A DNA stretch of 64,000 nucleotides from NCBI RefSeq assembly GCF_902686445.1, contig NC_062216.1, positions 6,531,084-6,595,083 of the forward strand. Reading direction: 5' to 3'. Below are positions 36,001-46,900 of this stretch, in pieces. The position numbers and the translations under genes were made by a program. Below the pieces are notes generated by a model. It was not told the DNA's origin, made no database searches, and was given only the letters and a program-made list of their open reading frames with translations. Positions within the stretch are counted from its first letter, which is position 1. Each line of letters begins with the position of its first letter. This DNA comes from Sciurus carolinensis (taxonomy: Eukaryota > Chordata > Mammalia > Rodentia > Sciuridae).

Positions 36001-37905
36001 ATGACCATGATAAGCACAAAGGCAATGAGTCCTTGCAATTCAACTTAGTGGAAAATGAGAAGGGCAGGCTGGAGTTACTGACTGGGTGGAACATAAGGGA
36101 AGGCACAGATCTAGGAATGGTCAAACCATATCAGAACAAACACTAAGGGAATTGGGACATGAACTTTTGCTTTCTGCTCTGGATCCATCCAAATACCTTG
36201 GTTTGTTCTGCAGGCAAGAAGAGCAGCAGAGGAAGACTGCTCCAGAGATCTTCTAGGAGACTTTGGGGGAAGCCGCAACCAAATTGCAAGGGAGGGACAG
36301 AATCCAGTGCCTATCTGAGGGTGAGTATCTCCATGGTGGGCTGCTATTTTTCTGCTCTGGATAAACTCAATTTGTTCCTGTTCCATTTCCCTGCTGCTGA
36401 GGGACTTGCTATAGCTTATTAATGGCAATGTGACTCAGTCTTGTGTGTATTTCAGGTATGGTGTTTGCAATACTTTGTGGAATTCCTTTCATATCTCTCC
36501 TGACTTGGGATGGGGGCGCATATGAACCAACTTTATTCCCCTGTCTCAAAGGACAGTATGTACTCTGCAAGAATATTCTTACTAAAATTGGGTGAACACT
36601 CTGAGCTTTGGTATGAAATCTCCTCATCCATCACACTCTGCTCAAAAGAGCATTAGCCATCTGCATCACACAAAATAACACATTAAGCAGCCGTTTACAT
36701 CTCAAACTATGAGGCCCAATGTTAAGAATGGGATATTTGCCAATATGCCATGAAAGGTGTGAGGTTGATATTATAGTTGGTGTTCTACTAATGACCATTG
36801 AGTTGGAGTGCACCTTTTACTTTAGGTGACTGACGAATCATCTTACTCTTGAACTTCATGTTCTGTAGTCCTTTGCCTATTTGTTTGGTTTCCATGTTTT
36901 CTTGACAGAGAGCAAGTATAATGAATGCTTTATGTGTCTGTCTTATTATCCAGCAAACCTGCAGGCCACTGCCCATCCAAATACCCTGCCAGAGTTCTGT
37001 CCTGGGCTCTGTGTTAGAGAGTCAGCCACCTGTCAAGAACACTGATGAGAGACCCATCCTCCCTATAGCACAGCCCTTCCAAAGAAATGAACTTGATTTC
37101 TACTCCATCCCTGTGCACATGAAAGGACAGGAAGTAGCCATCACGGGCACCAGCCAGCCAGCAGTAAGGCGGTCTGGCCAGAATACTGCCCTCCATGTGA
37201 AGGGAGCAGATGAAAAGTCAGAGGGCAGCTCCCTTAATGTTTCTCAGGCTACCTCTAAAAGCCATGTTGTGGGCCAGGTGCTCCATCCTCAATCCACTGC
37301 CAGGGTCCCTGAAGTGAGCAAACGTCCCTGCCTGCCAGCTACAGCATGGAGAGCAGCCCAGGTCCCCACACTCAGTGTCAGGGCCCCCATCAAGAGGCAT
37401 GCCAAGGATCCTGTCAAGGCAAGCCAGCATGCCCCAAAGAAACTTAGAGTCGACCCCAGCCTGACTCCATATTGGAGCACTAGAGGTTCAGGCATGGAGG
37501 TTTACATATCTTTGCCATGTCTGCCTTCTACAAGTGGACTCAGATTCAAAGTGTCACCCCCAGTGACCAGGAAAACTCCACCCCAGGGTTCCAGCATGGG
37601 TCTTTACCCTCCAAGGAAAAGCCCTGTCCTGAATCCTGTCCCACCCTGCACCAAAGTCCAATCCTCCAGTGGCCAGCTGTGTTCCACGACAGACCCTTAG
37701 AATGGTCTTCAGGAGACTGCACCATGTCTGTTGGAGCTCCAGGTTCATTACAGCTCCCCTTTCCTTTCCCTGTACAAAGCCCAATGCTCCTGCTATGAGT
37801 GCTCCTTTTCTTGACAAGTCTGAGGGACACAGTTCCCATGTGCCTGTGAGTTGTCTCTATGAGGACCTTCAGGTATCCTCCTCCTCTGAGGACACTGAGG
37901 AGTGA
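33012..37905 (+). pseudogene. FAM90A-like: FAM90A-like pseudogene, unit D (left arm), all exons present
   Basis: Exon 1 has ATG at 33,012 and encodes MGSQ up to a donor at 33,024. Exon 2 is 34,955-35,131 (177 bases, phase 0, EIQISASEEERPDTKN). Exon 3 is 35,595-35,794 with the CCHC zinc knuckle CKDCGAFGHTSRS. Exon 4 is 36,214-36,320. The last exon is 36,954-37,905. Splice sites are good. The last exon is open for about 248 codons (SQPAVRRSG, APIKRHAKDPVKASQ). It ends in another frame with LYEDLQVSSSSED and a stop at 37,903, so a frameshift lies near 37,640-37,690. Other lesions are a TAA at 35,712 in exon 3, Trp in place of the fourth zinc-binding Cys, and a stop plus shift in exon 4. The family match rests on the knuckle, the tail and the exon order. 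A read-through or alternatively spliced RNA is possible, but a full-length protein is not. Confidence 0.88.
33386..34489 (-). mobile_element. LINE-1 ORF2 block in unit D intron 1, absent from the right arm
   Basis: Antisense L1 ORF2 is recognisable ('ctctatccctagattttcta', 'aaggatattggtctgcag'). The mirror interval of unit E lacks the whole block and carries a copied LTR fragment instead. Confidence 0.65.
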
Positions 37906-39664
37906 GGCAGTCCATGGCTGGGAAGACTCACCTTCTAGTCTCACGTGACCTGGAGAGGACTGTGGGACTTAGGTGTAGGGAGCAGGCTGTAACTGGGTCA
38001 TAGGACCTCCCTACCTATGTGGCAGATGCAAATTTGGGGACTGCATAGAGTGCTGGAGCACACACAAACATTGGCTCTGAATGACAGAAGTTTCAGATGT
38101 GACTTGTCAACCGGGCTGTGAAGGACTTCATATACGCTCCATAGAATGGAAAATGAATGGGGATATGTACGTGTATATATTGAACTATAGTGTAAGGAGG
38201 AGGGTCGGGTGACTCTCTGTTGTCCTGTGACTGAATTGAGGTCAAACAAGGACTGACCACTGGGACCTCTGTCTTTGCAGCAGTGTCCTGGTTTGTGATG
38301 GGAGGGCTTGACTGTAGAGTATGTCAGTGGAAAACATTGAGAACAGTTTCCTCGGCCTTACTCATTCTGCTCATTTACTTTCTTTGCAAACATATACTTA
38401 AGTTTCATTTTAATCCTAATACAATCTGTCCATGTTTTATTGTGTCCATAGTTTGAGTGCCTAGCTGTTCACATCCCACTCAAAACCATTCCTCTCCTGC
38501 AAAGTGCATTTTCTGTGCACTGGTCCTCAATTTGCCTGACTTGTTACCTCCCAATTGTCTCAGATATTGTCAATTCAGAACACTCATTTTGAGCAGTGAA
38601 GTATGTGTCACTGCATTTTCCCTTGTACCATAGTAAAGTCATGAAATTGATTATTCCAGATAAAAGAGTTCTTCTGATCATTTTGAGTCTTGAACCTTGA
38701 GGCTTTTACATACTCTCCAGGTGGTCCTAAAAGTCAGCAATTGGGGAATCACTGCCATTGGTGGAAGGAGTACTTGTCTTCACATGCAATTGCCATGCCT
38801 AATCTCTAGAAACTGGTCTGCCCAGGATCCATGACCACTCTGTGGGGAAGATTAATCTCTAAGGAAGATTAAGAAACTGACCTCCCACTCCTCCCTGGTG
38901 GCACTGACATTGGTGTCCCTATTCAGAGACAGCGTCTGGACTGCTGAAGATCCTTCTTATCCCAGGCAGGTGACCCCACTGAGAGCACAGGAAGAGATAC
39001 ATTGGGCTCCTCATGGCTTCTGGCACCCTAAGGTACAGGCACCTCTTTCTGTAGCTGGGCTGAAATGACTCAACTGTGCTTCTGGACTTCAAGGATTGAG
39101 CCAGGGATAGAAATCTTCAAGATGTCAGCAGTGGCATTTGTTAGTTCCTGCCACAGTCGATCCTATAGTACTGATCTGTGGGACACAGGCACAGCACGCC
39201 AAGTCCCTCCCACAACTCTCATTCCTTCTGGAGACTCCAGTGGGTTCTGGAGTACTCCCCCTTGTTCCATCAAAGGTCACTTGATTTCTGAGCCTGAATA
39301 AATGGAGATGCAGAAAAAATGATGTCTGGGCAACGCATTCTTAGGAAAACACTATCCATATTTTTTAGTAGAGTAGTCTTTACTGCACCTTTCCTGATTC
39401 CTCAACTGCTGTTCAGAGGGTAATGTGTATTGACGATGGTGCTGGGAACACCAAGCCGTGTGTGAGTTCATTCTCATACCCCTTTGTGTGAGCACCTACA
39501 GTGACACATGAACATCCAGACAAGGAAGGAATAGTACAGACAGCCGAGGGATGAGAAGGAAGAGTGCAGAGCAGGGACAGGAAAGATTTCTGCTACCCAC
39601 TCTGCTCTCAGGGCTAGTGGGCTCTGGGCCCACCTCATGGGTGTAGGAATTTCAGGTCAGTTAA
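37906..39664 (+). repeat. 3' flank of FAM90A-like unit D
   Basis: This is unit flank shared with C to about 39,350 and, more weakly, with A to about 39,600. No gene. The betaretrovirus-like provirus interrupts the flank at 39,665, and it appears to resume at 46,609. Confidence 0.75.
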
Positions 39665-40008
39665 TGTGCAGAGGAGCAAATGTCCTTCGAGGCAAGAACA
39701 GTCCTCAGGACAAAAGGCACTTGGAGATGCTCTGCAAATCCTCTGTTCTTGAGGTCTGGAGACATTACCTTGTTCTAAAAGCCTTTGGTACCAGAGCACT
39801 CTGAGAAGCAGGCAAGTTGTGTGATCTGCACATGCACAAAGCCAACAGTACTATGGAACCTAGGTAACTTGATATGACCCTGGAAGAGATAATAAACTGC
39901 ACTGGTTTTCCCATGAAAGCCACTTCTTGCTCTTCGCCACCCCGTGTGTTTTCCTCTTTAATAGCTCTCCCATCAACCCTTATAGCTGGACCCCAATGAG
40001 CCTTTACA
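39665..40008 (+). mobile_element. 5' LTR of betaretrovirus-like provirus
   Basis: The LTR starts TGTGCAGAGG and ends CTTTACA, with AATAAA at 39,891-39,896. It pairs with 46,252-46,608. Over the last 160 bases I count roughly 19 differences between the two, so the insertion is old. The precise 5' edge is uncertain by about 10 bases, and no clean target duplication was found. Confidence 0.85.
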
Positions 40009-40010
40009 GC

Positions 40011-40028
40011 TGGTGCTCTGAGCAGGGA
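40011..40028 (+). promoter_or_regulatory. Primer-binding site, lysine tRNA type
   Basis: The sequence 'tggtgctctgagcaggga' lies two bases after the LTR and resembles the site complementary to a lysine tRNA 3' end (Lys-3 type), with several substitutions. Confidence 0.65.
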
Positions 40029-40149
40029 CCCTTCTGGACTTGTTGACGGGAGATGGGCAGAGCTTTCTCCCTGGAACAGGCTTTGACATGAGTCACTCAT
40101 TGGCCGGTACCGATCCCACTGGTAGTGTTGTCTGACCGTCTGACCGTCA

Positions 40150-41400
40150 ATGTCATCATCAGGCTGAACATTCTTATTTGCTTCATAAGACTAAACATAC
40201 TGTAAGTAATGCTGATCTTGCTGCTTTGCTGTCTGAAATAGATTCTTGCTGTCCATGGTATCCAGAGAGTGGGTCCTTAAGACCCAAAATTTGGGAAGAC
40301 ATAGGTAAAAAATTGCAAGAGGAGCCTAAACCTGTGTTACATGCTTGGTATTTGTGTTGAAATACTTTCTCAAAATAACCTTGACAGACCCACAAACTTC
40401 TCTGGTAGTCTCTGAGACTGAAATTTGTTCTCAGTCCTCTCCTTGAGTTCCTACTCCTCCCCTTCCTTCTCTTCCTCCCCTAGTCCAGTCCATTTATCTG
40501 AATGTCTCAGGCAGGCAGCTGCAGAGGGAGAAACTCAGACCTTGGCTGTCTCCCCCTTTAGACTAATCATTGCAAATCAGCCAGAACATGAACAATTGCC
40601 TTTTTCTGTGTTTAAAGATTTAAGAGGGACAGTGTTGGAGAGTGGAATTAATAGTAATTTTCCTCTTAACATGATAGATGGACTGGGAATGGGTTATGCC
40701 TTGGTTTCCAGTGATTAGAAAACATTGGTGAAAATGGTTATTTCTCCTGCCCAATATACAGTGTTTTCACAAGAATACTCTGATTTAGCCCATGTTGAAG
40801 CTGAGGATAATGCTCAAGGGAATGTTACTATTGATTATGATGACCTGTTTGGTGTGGGGCAAAGAGGGCCATTACAACAACAAGCTCAGTTGCCCACAGC
40901 TGCCATTGCCCAGATTAGAACCTCAGTTTGTGAGGCATGGCAGAGGATCCCAGACACTCGGGATCCTTCCAAGTCCTTTGCTGGAAGACAAGCCTCAGGG
41001 GAGTCTTTTATTAATTTTATTAACCAATTGACTAAAGCTATTGAAAGACAAGTAGACAATTTGGAGGTTGCCAGTATTCTGATCAAACAACTGGCTTATG
41101 AAAGTTCCATCCAAGATTGTAAGGAAGTAGTAAAATCTATTAACCATAAAGTGGACACTATGGTTTCTGATTTTATAAAGGCATGTCAAAATGTTGGTAC
41201 TGAGACTCATAAAGTGGCTTTACTGGCTGCTGCTCTAAAGTCCCCTGATAAACTTTGATATAATTGTAAAAATCTGACCATCTTCAAAAGGACTGTAAGA
41301 TAAAAAAAAAAAAGCCACAAAAATAGCCCAATCAGAAAATGTTCAATCTGTCATAAAGGATTTCATTGGGCTAATCAATGCAGATCTAAATCAGACATGT
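40150..41400 (+). pseudogene. ERV gag (matrix, capsid, nucleocapsid), disrupted
   Basis: A matrix piece lies at 40,178-40,360 (CPWYPESGSL, WEDIGKKL). Capsid follows in a different frame at 40,425-41,258, containing LPFSVFKDLRG and the major homology region around SGESFINFINQLTKAIE. One in-frame stop occurs at 40,716-40,718. Nucleocapsid has two zinc knuckles. The first, near 41,262-41,300, is broken by a one-base shift. The second is intact at about 41,340-41,381 (CSICHKGFHWANQC). Gag would form the particle core. Frameshifts and a stop make it non-functional. Confidence 0.82.
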
Positions 41401-41499
41401 CGGGAAACCCAATTTCCGGTCACCTCCTGATCCAGGGTCAAAGGAGGAGGAACCCTTTTCACCTGCAGCTGCAGATGTCTCTCCTTCACAGATGGTTCC

Positions 41500-41885
41500 A
41501 GTTCAAACAGAAGCTCCTTCCACAAATCCTTCATGCCACTAGAGGGAGTGCAGGAACAGATTTGATTACTTCTGAGGATGCTCAAATACGTCTCCCTGGG
41601 GAAGTCTGTATATTTGCTACCCAATTTAGAGGACCTCTACCTAAGGGTACCTTTGGTTTAATTTTGCCCTGCTCTCACAGTGCTAAAGAAGGAAAATGTA
41701 TAATTCCTGGAGCGATTGACTCTGATTACACTGGTGTAATATACATTCAAGTGTGGTCTCATGTGCCTTGAAACCTCCCCAAAGGCTCCTCCATTGCTCA
41801 ATTAATTGTCATTCTTTATATTACTGCCCAACAACCCCTAAATGAAAGAGGAAATGCAGGATTTGGTTCCACTACTATAGGAGCA
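41500..41885 (+). pseudogene. ERV dUTPase domain, disrupted
   Basis: Translation shows GSAGTDL, GPLPKGTFGLIL and GAIDSDYTGVI, then after a break QQPLNERGNAGFGSTT. These are the ordered motifs of trimeric dUTPase, which hydrolyses dUTP. Its place between nucleocapsid and protease is characteristic of betaretroviruses and supports the class assignment. A stop at about 41,771 splits the domain. Confidence 0.85.
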
Positions 41886-41889
41886 TGTT

Positions 41890-42090
41890 TACGTACTACT
41901 GAAAATGGACCAAAATTAACATTTTGTTTAAATGAACAGTCAATCACAGGGTTTCTGGACACCAGTGCTGATGTTACAGTTATAGCTGTCTCAGTGTGGC
42001 CTCATGCATGGCCCTTACCAAGGGCCACCCCGCTTTGGGGCATAGGAGGCAATAATAAACAGGTGTCTAAAAGCTCTCTATGGTTGTGAT
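41890..42090 (+). pseudogene. ERV aspartic protease remnant
   Basis: Frame sequence ITGFLDTSADVTVI contains the retroviral aspartic protease active-site loop, with Ser where Gly is expected after Asp-Thr. Downstream 'LWGIGGNN' fits the flap-side region. The domain is short and the frame breaks, so it is inactive. Confidence 0.72.
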
Positions 42091-42293
42091 GCTCCACCCC
42101 TTCCAACCCACTTGTTATTACTCATCTTCAACCATATGTTGTGGCAATTTCCTTTCCTATATGAGGCAGAGACATCTTACAGAAGTTACAAATGTCCATC
42201 GAGTCGCCTTTTTTATAGGGGACTCTGTGGAATTGACTCCCCTCACCATGAAACTGGAAGATTGCCACTTCTGTCTGGGTAGAATGATGGTCA

Positions 42294-43960
42294 TTGCCTA
42301 GGAGAAGGTGGGAGGTGCAGAGGCCCTCATTCAAGAACAGTTACAATTGGAACATATTGAACCTTCTACCAGTCCATGGGAATACAGCCATTTTTATCAT
42401 AAAAAATAAATCAGGGAAATGGAGATTATTACAAAATGTAAGAGAAATTAATAAATGTATACAATCTATAGGTCCATTTCAATGTGGATTGCCTAATTCT
42501 TATTTAATCCTTCATGAATTTTCTTTTTATGTAATAGACTTAAATGATATTTTTCTTCTGACTATTCCTCTCGTTCCTGATGATAGGGAAATGTTTTCCT
42601 TCACAGTTCCTTTTGTCAATCATCATAAGCCTGCTGATAGATATCAGTGGAAAGTTGCTCCTCAAGGTATGTTAAATAGCCCCACCTTATGTCAACATTT
42701 TGTAAATAAGGCTCTGTAGCCTTTCTGGCAATTATTCCCACACATTCCTGTTCATCATTATATGGATGATATTTTGATTTCTGGGCCACCACTTACAGAA
42801 GATACATTAACTAAATTACAACACATTCTATTACAATCTGGCCTCCATGTGGCCACAGAAAAAATTCAATGACAACTCCCAATTAACTATTTAGGACATA
42901 AGATACTCCAACATTCTTCCATTCCTCATATTGCAAAATTGACTCTTCCTTTCATATTTTCTTTGTTCATTTGCAGTGATTTTTAGGACATTTAAATTGG
43001 GCTCAACCATATATTTCTTTAACTACTGATATGATGTCGCCTTTTTCTCAGCTGTTGAAAAAGCAACATAATCCCACCAGCTTTTTCCAGTTAACTCCTG
43101 CACTGACTACAACTCTTCAGCATGTTAATGAGAAGTTGTCTTCAGTTCTTATAGACAGACTCCCAACACTCAGTGTTCTTTTATCTCTGACAATCTTTAC
43201 AGGAAAGTCTTATGCCTTTGCTGCAGTTGTTACCACCCATAATCAAAACTTACCTATAATAGAGTGGTTATATTCTCCTCACTTTTCAGGAATCAATGTT
43301 CTCCCCTTTGCTGAAATATATGTTTAACCCATCCCAGATAGTTGCAATCGTATTTTGTCTCTTACAGGAATGGACATTCATGTACTTTTTCCTACTTATG
43401 GAAAGACTATACATTTACAGTATTTATAATTTTCTTCATATTATCAAGCTGTCCTAACTGATTTTTAAGCTCCTATTGCTTTCTGTGCACATCTGAATGA
43501 ATGCCTTTTCTTGTTGTGTCAAGTCTCTCATGCTCCTTCTTCCATAATCTCCTCCATTCCACTTTCCAGTGGAATTACTATTTATACTGATGGAGGAGAA
43601 CAATGGGGTGTGGTATTTATATTCACTGATAAAAATTGGACTAATTATTACACATTGCCTCAAGCTTCTCCTCAGTGAGCAGAATGAGCTGCAATTATTT
43701 GGGCTCTTTGTATATTTCCCACTGCCTTAAACATCATTGCGAATTCTCACTATATACTCAAACTGATGCCTCATATTTCCTCTGCAATTTTGACACCTCA
43801 TTTGGACTCAAATTTGTTATCTCTGTTTATCACTCTTCAATCTCTTTTTATAGGATCATACAGCTTCAGTATTTCTTGTTCACATATGCAGCCACACTGA
43901 GATTCCTGGACCACTCACTGAAGGGATTGCTCAAGTGGATGCTCCTATAAAATCACTTTA
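42294..43960 (+). pseudogene. ERV pol: reverse transcriptase and RNase H, disrupted
   Basis: RT sequence runs from about 42,330 ([15 protein letters not shown]) through [15 protein letters not shown] to the catalytic YMDD at 42,759-42,770. A stop at about 42,717 interrupts it, and more shifts follow through the connection region (VLPFAEIYV near 43,320). RNase H begins near 43,570 with IYTDGGEQWG, and then stops accumulate. The catalytic YMDD itself is unaltered. Confidence 0.85.
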
Positions 43961-43969
43961 TCCTCTTTT

Positions 43970-44757
43970 CAGATGCCATGAAGTCGCACAATTTTTTTCA
44001 TCAAAATGCTCATTCCTTAATGAAAACCTTTACTCTTTTGTCTCAAAATGTCTGTTTCATCATTAATAATTGCTCTGCTTGCACATTCTCTCATTCCCCT
44101 ACTTGAGAAACTGTAAACCCTCGAGGTTTACACTCATGCCCTTTGGCAGATGAATGTAACTCATTTCCCTCCTTTTCATCCCTATTCCTTTTCACATGTT
44201 ACCACAGATACGTCCTCAGGCATTATGTGGGCCAGTGCACATCATTCAGAGAAGGTCTCAGCTTGTATCTCTCATATGCTCCTTTACATTGCCACCATGG
44301 GTAACCTCATCATTTAAAAATGGACAATGCCCCTGCTTATACTTCTAGTGCCTTTGCTCAGTGTTGTCATCAATGGAATATAGTTCTAACCAATGGAATT
44401 CCTCACAGTTCTACTGGAAAGACCTTTGTTGAAGGTGCACATCGCATGCTTAAGACATGCCTTTTAAGACAGAAACAAAAAAGGGGACCTAGCCTTGCTC
44501 ATGTCAATAATGCTCTCAATATTGCCTTGTTCACAATAAATGTTCCTCATGTACTGTATGAAGATAATACACATCAGTGGTCCTCTGCCTTGGACAGGCA
44601 ATTTACCCCTAAGGAACCACTACCAAAGATTTATGTAAAATATCGAGTTCTGGTAGATCCAATTTGGTGGGACCCTGTACCTTTGATTGCATGGGGAAGG
44701 GATATGCTGCTGTTCTTACTCCTACAGGTCCTGTCTGGATTCCTGCCAGGTGTGTGA
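43970..44757 (+). pseudogene. ERV pol: integrase, disrupted
   Basis: A zinc-binding N-terminal remnant lies near 43,980-44,100. The core begins LWQMNVTH near 44,140, with Asn in place of the first catalytic Asp; the pol fragment at the start of the window keeps Asp there. The later part, 44,320-44,757, is open. It carries KMDNAPAYTS (second Asp) and GKTFVEGAHRMLK (Glu of the D,D-35-E triad). Stops lie between the two parts. Confidence 0.82.
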
Positions 44758-44759
44758 GA

Positions 44760-46251
44760 TCCATCGATCATCATGAGTTGGCATTGAGGACTTCACAATC
44801 TGATTCCCAAATGCCATTTGACCCTGGATGAAGAGGACCCTGATTCAAAGAAGGAACCTCCAACAAGAACAAGAGGCCCAAGAGACCCTCTGTCTTCTAA
44901 TCATCTAGTGACTTGGGCAAATATAAAGAGTTTAACAACATCTGCTCAACAATCTCTAGCCCAGGTGGGTTTAGAATGTACCCCAGAAAATTTGATTACA
45001 GCTCTGTTTGCCAAACTTACCCCAAAGTCTATAACCATGCTGACTATTATTGTGATATTTCTCTGTTATTGTATCTCAGGTGGTGGTACCCTGTGCAAAA
45101 AACTGTTTTATCTTTGGCTACCCACACCCATTTTAATATTTGGATCCACTTAGCAGAAATTGTTAATTCATCTGACATTTGCATCTGTCAAGATGTAGAT
45201 ATGGGAAGCATATTGGGATCTTTCCTTCTCCCTGTGTGCCATCCTGCTCATGAAATATGACAATGTTTTCCCTTGATCAAGGCATATGAAAACCTGTATC
45301 TTATAGAGATTCCTATAATTGGGGGAATCATCAGTGTACAAAGCCCTCCAATGCCATGATGCTGCCTACACCTGTGGTGTCTTTAAATATGACTGATACC
45401 TGTGCTGAAATTCAAAATTGTACTCATAAATTGTCAGTGGGATACCCTTCCTTCAGTTTCTCAAGTGTTGAACCCACTTTGTATGGAAATGCACATGTTC
45501 CTTTACCTCCAGGATGATTACTTTTCTGTGGAGCTTATACATCTAACTATATTTCACCTAATATGTCACATGGAACTCCTTGTTGTTTAGGTAGATTAAT
45601 GGTGTTTCTCCCCTCTGCTCAGGATTTAATAGATCACCATCCAGCTCAATGGTTACATAAGAGAGCTGTATCCTTAGGAAAAGATTGTGATGATTCGATT
45701 CATTTATTGTCTAGAAGAGAATTTGAAGCTTTAACTTTCTCTTTAGTTGGTATTCCTGCCCTAGTAGTAGGAGCTTATAAACACACAATGAAACTTGCTT
45801 TGCTATGGTAAAAAATATAAACTACACATCAGTGGCAATTTATATGCTTAATGAAGAAAAAAAAAACCATCAAGCTATTCTTGATAATAGAGCTGTTATT
45901 GGTTGTTTGCTGTTGCTACCTCATAGGGGTTGCCAAGAATTTAACAATATGTGTTGTTTCAATTTAACTGATAATAGTAACCCCATTCAAAGGAAATTGG
46001 ATCATTTAAAGACATTGTAAAGGAGGTAAAACAAGATGATGGAGGTTGGGATTTATTTGATTGGTTAACTGCATGGATCAAACCGCTTTTCATTGGAGGA
46101 TGTTTATTGATACTTGACTTATTATGCTGTGCTTGTTTCTGCCAATGTTTACCTTGGTTTCTGCCTCCACATTCCTTGAACAGAAGACAAGTCATGTCTA
46201 TTCAAAAAGTCACACAAAGCAAAGAGTGGAGTTATAGTGATTCCAGTTCAA
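44760..46251 (+). pseudogene. ERV env, disrupted, transmembrane subunit with CX6CC
   Basis: The start has a basic leader and TWANIKSLT, followed by a hydrophobic stretch (TIIVIFLCYC), like the long leader of betaretroviral Env. The surface subunit is broken by many stops. The transmembrane subunit is clear at 45,805-46,020, with an ILDNRAVIGCLLLL heptad-type stretch and the disulfide motif CQEFNNMCC (CX6CC). A one-base shift near 46,015 leads into a membrane span (LILDLLCCACFCQC) and a tail that runs to the 3' LTR. It would have mediated entry by fusion. It is inactive as it stands. Confidence 0.75.
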
Positions 46252-46608
46252 TGTACAGAGGAGCAAAAGTCCTTCAAGTGGAGCACAATCCTCAGGACAA
46301 AAGGTGCTCTGTTTGAGTGGTCTAGAGATGCTCTGCAACTCCTCTGTCCTGGAGGCCTGGAGACATTATCTTCTTGTAAAAGCCTTTGGTACTAGTGATT
46401 CTGAGAAGCAAGCAAGTTATGTGATCTGCACATGCGCAAAGTTAACTATACTATGGAATCTAGGTAACTTGATATGACCCTGGAAGAGATAATAAACTGG
46501 CCTGACTTTCACACAGAAGCCACTTCTTGTTCTTCACCATCCTGTGTGCTTGCCTCTTTATTAGCTCTCCCCTCAACCCTTATAGCTGGACCCCAATTAA
46601 CCTTTACA
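46252..46608 (+). mobile_element. 3' LTR of betaretrovirus-like provirus
   Basis: The LTR starts TGTACAGAGG and ends CTTTACA, with AATAAA at 46,491-46,496. It matches the 5' LTR at 39,665-40,008. No obvious polypurine tract precedes it. Part of it (from about 46,426) plus its right flank recurs at 50,849-51,236. Confidence 0.85.
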
Positions 46609-46615
46609 TGTGGGT

Positions 46616-46900
46616 GCAATGGTTTACAGGAGAAAGGTGTGGAGAACATCTGGCTGCTTCTGCAGTTACTGAACCTGAGAAAAGCTGGTTGTGCATGAAT
46701 TTCTAGACCAGGTGCAGGAGTGGAGCTGACCCTCCTCTTGAGCAGGCACAGCGGAGAGAAAGGATCTGCAGTGGGGCCTGCTTCTTGGATGAGCAGAGGG
46801 GAGCACTCTCCTGTGTGCATTTGAGGGTGTGGTGAAAGGTGGCCTGTGGGGGTTTCCTGCTTGATGTTGTGGGAGCATCAAGACGTTTTATTCCCACACA
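46616..46900 (+). other. Conserved segment of unknown nature after the 3' LTR
   Basis: This matches the reverse complement of 5,600-5,985 and, over about 200 bases, 51,040-51,236. It is the continuation of the unit D 3' flank beyond the provirus. The frame open in the 5.8 kb copy ends here at a TGA near 46,698. Confidence 0.55.

Larger units (their letters stand above)
22669..37738 (+). repeat. Left arm of large inverted repeat (about 15.1 kb)
   Basis: The reverse complement of 47,955-63,888 matches this arm along its length. Paired coordinates add up to 86,553 near the outer end, about 84,969 near 27.5 kb, 84,618 near 31-33 kb, and about 85,697 near 37 kb. The steps between these sums are accounted for by visible insertions and deletions. 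In the 177-base second FAM90A-like exon I counted 8 mismatches between arms (about 4.5%). The inner boundary lies inside the last exon of unit D. Confidence 0.93.
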
